The translations under genes were made by a program, and so were the position numbers. 21,922 bases of DNA from NCBI GenBank assembly GCA_002104895.1, contig MCFG01000624.1, positions 1 to 21,922 of the forward strand, written 5' to 3'. Source of the stretch: Anaeromyces robustus (Eukaryota; Neocallimastigomycota; Neocallimastigomycetes; Neocallimastigales; Neocallimastigaceae). Below the pieces are notes generated by a model. That model was not told the origin of the DNA. It made no database searches and worked only from the letters and a program-made list of their open reading frames with translations. Positions 17,843 through 21,922 of the stretch are shown here, one piece after another. Each line of letters opens with the position of its first letter. The stretch's first letter is position 1.

Positions 17843-18760
17843 ATTGTTAATTGTTTTTAAAAAATTTCTTATTATTGTTGATTAATAAAAAAATAAAAAA
17901 AATTTTTTTTTCTCTCTATTCTAATAATAATTGAGGGTCATAAGGTAGGAAAAACGTAAAAAAGGTAAAAAAGTAAAAAACACCCCACTCTTTAAATAAT
18001 AAGAAAATTTTTTTTCTATTAACTAAAACAATACTTAAAACTTAAAATCAAACTGAATTTTTATTGGTTCATTAATTTGATGTAACATTTTAAACTTTAA
18101 TTAAATTTTATTGGATAACAAATTTGATGTATCATTTTTTAAAAAAAATTTAATTAAAATTTAATTAAAATTTTTTTTTAAAAATTTTTCATTATTATTA
18201 TAAATATAAATATTTAAATAAATATAAATATAAATATAATAATTATTATTATTTACTATTATTTATTATATTTAGTTATTATTTATTTTTACCATAATAA
18301 AAAAAAATTTCTTTTTTTAGTATTTATTTATTTAATAATTAATATTGTTTTGTTTTATTTATTAAGTATTATTAAGTATTATTATTTAGTTATTAAATAT
18401 TATTTATTTATTTATTTATTTCACCATTAATTTTATTGAATGGTTTTTTTTAATTATTTATTATTGTTTTAAATGTTTCAAGAAAAATCTTTTAAAAATT
18501 AATTAATTAATTCATTCATTCGTTAATTCATTAATAAAATCCATAATGGGATTATAATTAATAAAGTAAATCATTATTATTTTTGTTGAATTAAAAAATA
18601 TTTATTATTATTTATATTTATAATATATTATTGATAATATATTAATTCATAAAGATAAATTTTATCTTTAAATAATTATTCATTATTATAATTAACAAAC
18701 AAATATTTTTTTAATTATTAGTTAAAAAGGAAAGAAAAGAAAAGAAAAGGAAAACAAACA
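17836..18760. other. A/T-rich non-coding stretch upstream of the NlpC/P60 gene
   Basis: No gene seen. An imperfect direct repeat of about 45 nt (18056-18095 and 18101-18145) carries ttttattgg and aatttgatgtaacattt-like words. The rest is A/T simple sequence, ending in an AAAGG/AAAAG purine run (18725-18760). Confidence 0.7.
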
Positions 18761-18924
18761 AAAAAGTATAAATACTTCATAAATAATTCAATTTTTTTTT
18801 TCCTTTTTTTTAAATTTAAAATTAAATAATAAAATAATAATATATATATATAGAATATATATATAATTATAATTATAAAATAAAAATAGTAATAAAAAAA
18901 ATTAATTGTAAATAAATAATACCT

Positions 18925-19001
18925 TACCTCTTCTTCCTCCTTTTTTTTTTTTAATTAGATATAGTATTTGAAATACATTTTTTTAATTACAAAAAAAAAA
19001 A
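18925..19001 (+). promoter_or_regulatory. probable promoter / 5' UTR of the NlpC/P60 gene
   Basis: A pyrimidine tract (ccttacctcttcttcctcc and a T run, 18931-18952) lies 50-70 bp before the start codon, as often seen near fungal transcription starts. A TTAATTAG just after it could also be a 5' UTR splice acceptor. The start is preceded by a run of A. Confidence 0.35.
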
Positions 19002-19874
19002 ATGAATTGTTTTCAACTTTTATTATTAACCATCCTTGCTATCGTTAAGGTAGCTTTCGCTTATACTGGTACTGATATTGTTAATAGAGCTAAAACTTAT
19101 CTTGGCGTTCCTTATGTATTAAATCAAAGTAGTTATAGTGGTATTGATTGTTCTGGTTTAACTCAACAAGCTTATGCCTATTATGGTATTCAAATTCCAA
19201 GAGTTGCTGATGCCCAATCTAGACAAGGTACTGCTGTTAATGGTATTGCTAATGCTCAACCTGGTGATTTAATTTTCTATTGTTATAGTAATGGTTATGC
19301 CTATCACGTTACTATGTATATTGGTAATGGACAAGTAATTCATGCTCCTCAAGAAAATGAATATGTTCGTATTCAACCCTATTGGACGGAAGATATGTGT
19401 CGTATCCGAAGATATATTGGAACCAATGGTGGTGGTAGTGGTGGTAATACTGGAAATGTCGGAAAAAAAATCTGGTTACCGGAAGTTAGAAAATTTGATC
19501 CAAATGATGATGAAGAAGGTTATGCTGGAATTATGAACAGACCAGTTACCGGTTTAAGAGTTAGTGGTAATAGGGAATATAGAGTTCATTTATTAAATAG
19601 TAATCAATGGTTAGATCCTGTCACCGGAAATGATGAAAATAATGCTAGAAATGGTTATGCAGGAACAACCAAAGGTGATGTTATTGATGCTATTGCTATT
19701 TCAGGAAATGTTAGATATGCTGTTCATATTATGAATGGAGGTTGGCTTCCACCGGTCAATGGCAAAAATTATGATATTACTGATGAAGATTATGGTTTTG
19801 CTGGTATTATTGGACAAGCCATTGATGCTGTTATGATTGAAGGAAGAACTTATGCTACTTCCTATAATAAATAG
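19002..19874 (+). CDS. secreted NlpC/P60-family peptidase with C-terminal repeat domain (290 aa)
   Basis: Residues 1-20 are a signal peptide (Leu-rich core, likely cut AFA|YTG), so the product is secreted. Residues 21-140 are an NlpC/P60 domain: Cys50 in GIDCSGLTQQAY, His102 in AYHVTMYIGNG and His114 in VIHAP form the expected catalytic set, and PGDLIFY is conserved. These cysteine peptidases usually cut the peptide stems of bacterial peptidoglycan. A Gly/Ser/Asn linker (141-154) leads to a C-terminal region of three related units around W158-LPEV, W203-LDPV and W248-LPPV, with GYAG/GFAG and IDA words. Similar modules occur on gut clostridial wall hydrolases, where wall binding is plausible. 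The gene has no intron and is much richer in G+C than its flanks; with its affinities this suggests transfer from a gut bacterium, the likely role being attack on competing or prey bacteria. The start is the only ATG giving the signal peptide. Confidence 0.93.
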   Translation: MNCFQLLLLTILAIVKVAFAYTGTDIVNRAKTYLGVPYVLNQSSYSGIDCSGLTQQAYAYYGIQIPRVADAQSRQGTAVNGIANAQPGDLIFYCYSNGYAYHVTMYIGNGQVIHAPQENEYVRIQPYWTEDMCRIRRYIGTNGGGSGGNTGNVGKKIWLPEVRKFDPNDDEEGYAGIMNRPVTGLRVSGNREYRVHLLNSNQWLDPVTGNDENNARNGYAGTTKGDVIDAIAISGNVRYAVHIMNGGWLPPVNGKNYDITDEDYGFAGIIGQAIDAVMIEGRTYATSYNK

Positions 19875-20122
19875 ATTTTTTTTTAAGCGAAAAAAAGAAA
19901 AGCATAAAAAAAAACAAAAAAATTTACAATTAATAATAAATAAAAAATAAAAAATAAAAAAATTAAAAAAAAAAACTATTATAAATAATAAATTATATTA
20001 TACAATTAAATTATTAATGTATAAATAATCTATTATATTAACTTAGAAAAACTATAAATAAATCCTAAGTTTTTTAAAGTAATTTATTATTCTTATATAT
20101 TTATGTATAAATAAAACTTGTA

Positions 20123-20153
<31 letters not shown>

Positions 20154-20504
20154 AAAATATAAAATAAAAAAATAAAAAATAAAAATATAAAATATATAAT
20201 AAAAATATGTAATTTTGGTAAAATTTTCAGTGTTGATTGATAACTTCTTTGTAATAATATCCATAACAGTTTAATAATGTGTATTTTAAAATAAATTATA
20301 AAAGTTTAGTAATTATTTATTATTTATTATTTATTATTTAGTAAATTATTACTTTATGATTATTTATTACTTATTATTATTGTTTGTTTATTATTTATTA
20401 TTGTGCTTTTTTTTTTTTTTGTTTATTTTATTTTATTTGTTTGATTTTATTATATTTTAATATCTAATTTATATTTAAATATATGTTATCATTGAATATT
20501 ATTA
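19875..20504. other. A/T-rich non-coding stretch after the NlpC/P60 gene
   Basis: Poly-A-rich 3' flank with several AATAAA-like signals (for example near 19935), a (AAAT)n run (20126-20152) and TTA/TTTA repeats. The 70-codon minus-strand ORF at 20052-20264 is Ile/Tyr/Phe-rich low complexity. No gene seen. Confidence 0.7.
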
Positions 20505-20520
20505 CAGAATGGATATATAA

Positions 20521-21922
20521 AAATACATATCTGAGTTTAATAATACCATTGTTGCTGTTAAACATTCCTCTCTTCTTAATGATAATTTATATCAAATTAA
20601 AACTACAGCTTCTGAGGAGAATATTAATAAATTTATTGATAGTTTCAAATTAATTATTAAAAAATGTTCCATTAACTTTCATCGATGTAGTAGGAAGAAT
20701 CACAAGCCTTCCTTTGCTCTTATCAGGAGAAAACTTTGCCACTCTAAAAAGAACATTAAGGATATTACTGACTTTTCTGAAATCAACAATTCTTTTACTT
20801 CTAAGAACAATTTGAATGAATTTTCCTTTTGTCTTAGTTGGAACACTAACGGGTGGAATAACAAGAAAAGAGATGGTATTCTGTATTTCTTTAGTCTCTT
20901 TAAACCGCTATTTGTTTGTTTTCAAGAAACTGGTAATGGTACTAATTCTAGTAATGTTATTCCTTGTAAAATCACTTTACCTAAATATAAATATTTCTGT
21001 AAGAGAGCAAATAATACAATTCCTGGTTTGAGAGGTTTATATATCTTTTATAATAGGTCTTTACAGACTTCTATTGAAGATTTTTCTTTGAATTATATTA
21101 TCTCAGTTACGACATATTCCTTGTGGAACTTCACTAAGTGTTCTATTGGAAATATTTATATACCTCAGAAAGGGCATAGTTTACACCATAAATCTGCTAA
21201 AGCAGAAGCTTGTACATGGTTTTCTCTTCACTTACATCATCCTTCTATTCTCCTTGGCGATTTTAACATTAATCTTGAAGATATTCAAAATTGGGTTTCT
21301 AATATAAATGGCTGGTATTTATTTCAACTCAATGGTTCTCCTATCTCGTGGGTAAGTGGAAGTCGTTCCTCTGCTATTGACCATGCTATTATTAATGAAC
21401 CCATGAAAAATCTTCTGTCTTCAGCTTCAATTATTGATTTCTCTCCTATCTCCGATCATAAGCCTCTTCTTGTTTTTGGAAATTATTTTGATGATAATAA
21501 TACTTTCTCACTCCCTAAAAAAACCAGCTCGTTGGAATAGAATCAAATGTCTGGACGAAAGTATTAAAATTGCTACTAGTAATAGATTTAGTATTCTTAT
21601 GAAGGAATGTACAGATAATTATTATTCTTCTAATGCTATATATGATATGTTTGTATCTACTGCTAATTCTATTGCTGATGAATTGGAAATTATATCTAAT
21701 CCTGATATTCATGAATCTATGTTTCATATGTCTCAAAAAATCTTTAACCTTCAGAAACTCAAAGTTAAGGCTTACAAAGATATTAAAAAATTGGGTTCTG
21801 TTCGTGCCCTTGATGATTATATTAGACTTATCAATAATTATTAGAAGCTGTGTGATAATATCCACAAGATGTGTAATCACTTTCGTATGCTTGAATATCA
21901 ACATTGGGTTTCAATTGGTGTC
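20521..21922 (+). pseudogene. 5'-truncated, broken LINE (non-LTR retrotransposon) ORF2: endonuclease and linker
   Basis: Coding character begins abruptly near 20521 with no start codon, as in 5'-truncated LINE copies. The frame runs open to a stop at 21538-21540 and includes an APE-type endonuclease from about 20830: LSWNTNG, FQETG (catalytic Glu), LLGDFNI, SAIDHAI and SDHKPLL are its landmark motifs. At a run of seven A (21517-21523) the coding signal passes into the +1 frame (KKPARWNRIKCLDES), the usual endonuclease-to-RT linker. That frame meets a TAG at 21842-21844 and stays open to the window end. Reverse transcriptase should follow outside the window. LINE ORF2 nicks target DNA and primes cDNA on it; this copy cannot make an intact protein. 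Confidence 0.88.

Noticed and set aside
20816-21031. 71-codon ORF starting with ATG as the true gene start
   Set aside because: It is out of frame with the endonuclease motifs; the frame carrying WNTNG, QETG and GDFN is the coding one.

Overview
The window is extremely AT-rich eukaryotic DNA: long gene-poor A/T tracts, (TTA)n and (AAAAT)n microsatellites and poly-A/T runs, with coding stretches standing out as islands of higher GC. It holds Ty1/copia retrotransposons, a LINE fragment and an intronless bacterial-type NlpC/P60 secreted hydrolase with a eukaryotic-looking signal peptide. This fits best an anaerobic gut fungus (Neocallimastigomycota: Neocallimastix, Piromyces, Anaeromyces and relatives), known for very low GC and many genes taken from rumen bacteria. 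That is an inference; a dictyostelid or another AT-rich protist is not excluded.

Layout. Positions 1-3595 (minus strand) hold the 5' part of a copia element, here called C: a ~251-bp LTR (3345-3595), a primer-binding site (3330-3344), an unusually long repeat-bearing leader, and one uninterrupted gag-pol frame that starts at 2023 and runs off the left edge inside integrase. C appears inserted in the start of a small minus-strand ORF (3585-3728). Positions 3730-8870 are non-coding A/T sequence with a 4 x 55-bp minisatellite. At 8882-9142 is a short terminal-inverted-repeat element containing a degenerate tRNA-like segment, followed by another richer island to about 9350. Positions 9350-11218 are simple repeats ending in a (TTA)-type array. 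A complete young copia element, A (11219-16018, 227-bp LTRs differing at one site), and a complete non-autonomous LTR element, B (16262-17487, identical 185-bp LTRs), are both inserted in that one array, which resumes at 17488-17835. An NlpC/P60 gene lies at 19002-19874, and a 5'-truncated, frameshifted LINE runs from about 20521 off the right edge.

How the parts relate. A, B and C have different LTRs but the same 15-nt primer-binding site just after the 5' LTR. It matches the complement of the anticodon arm of tRNA-Lys(CUU), implying half-tRNA (copia/Ty5-like) priming rather than priming from a tRNA 3' end. In A and B the site sits in the loop of a strong U5-leader inverted repeat (11 and 14 bp) built from unrelated sequences, so the structure appears conserved while the sequence is not. 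B encodes nothing and presumably depends on proteins from a relative. A is split between integrase and reverse transcriptase into two overlapping frames (+1). These retroelement features, together with the NlpC/P60 gene and its three-repeat C-terminal domain, are the most interesting parts of the window.
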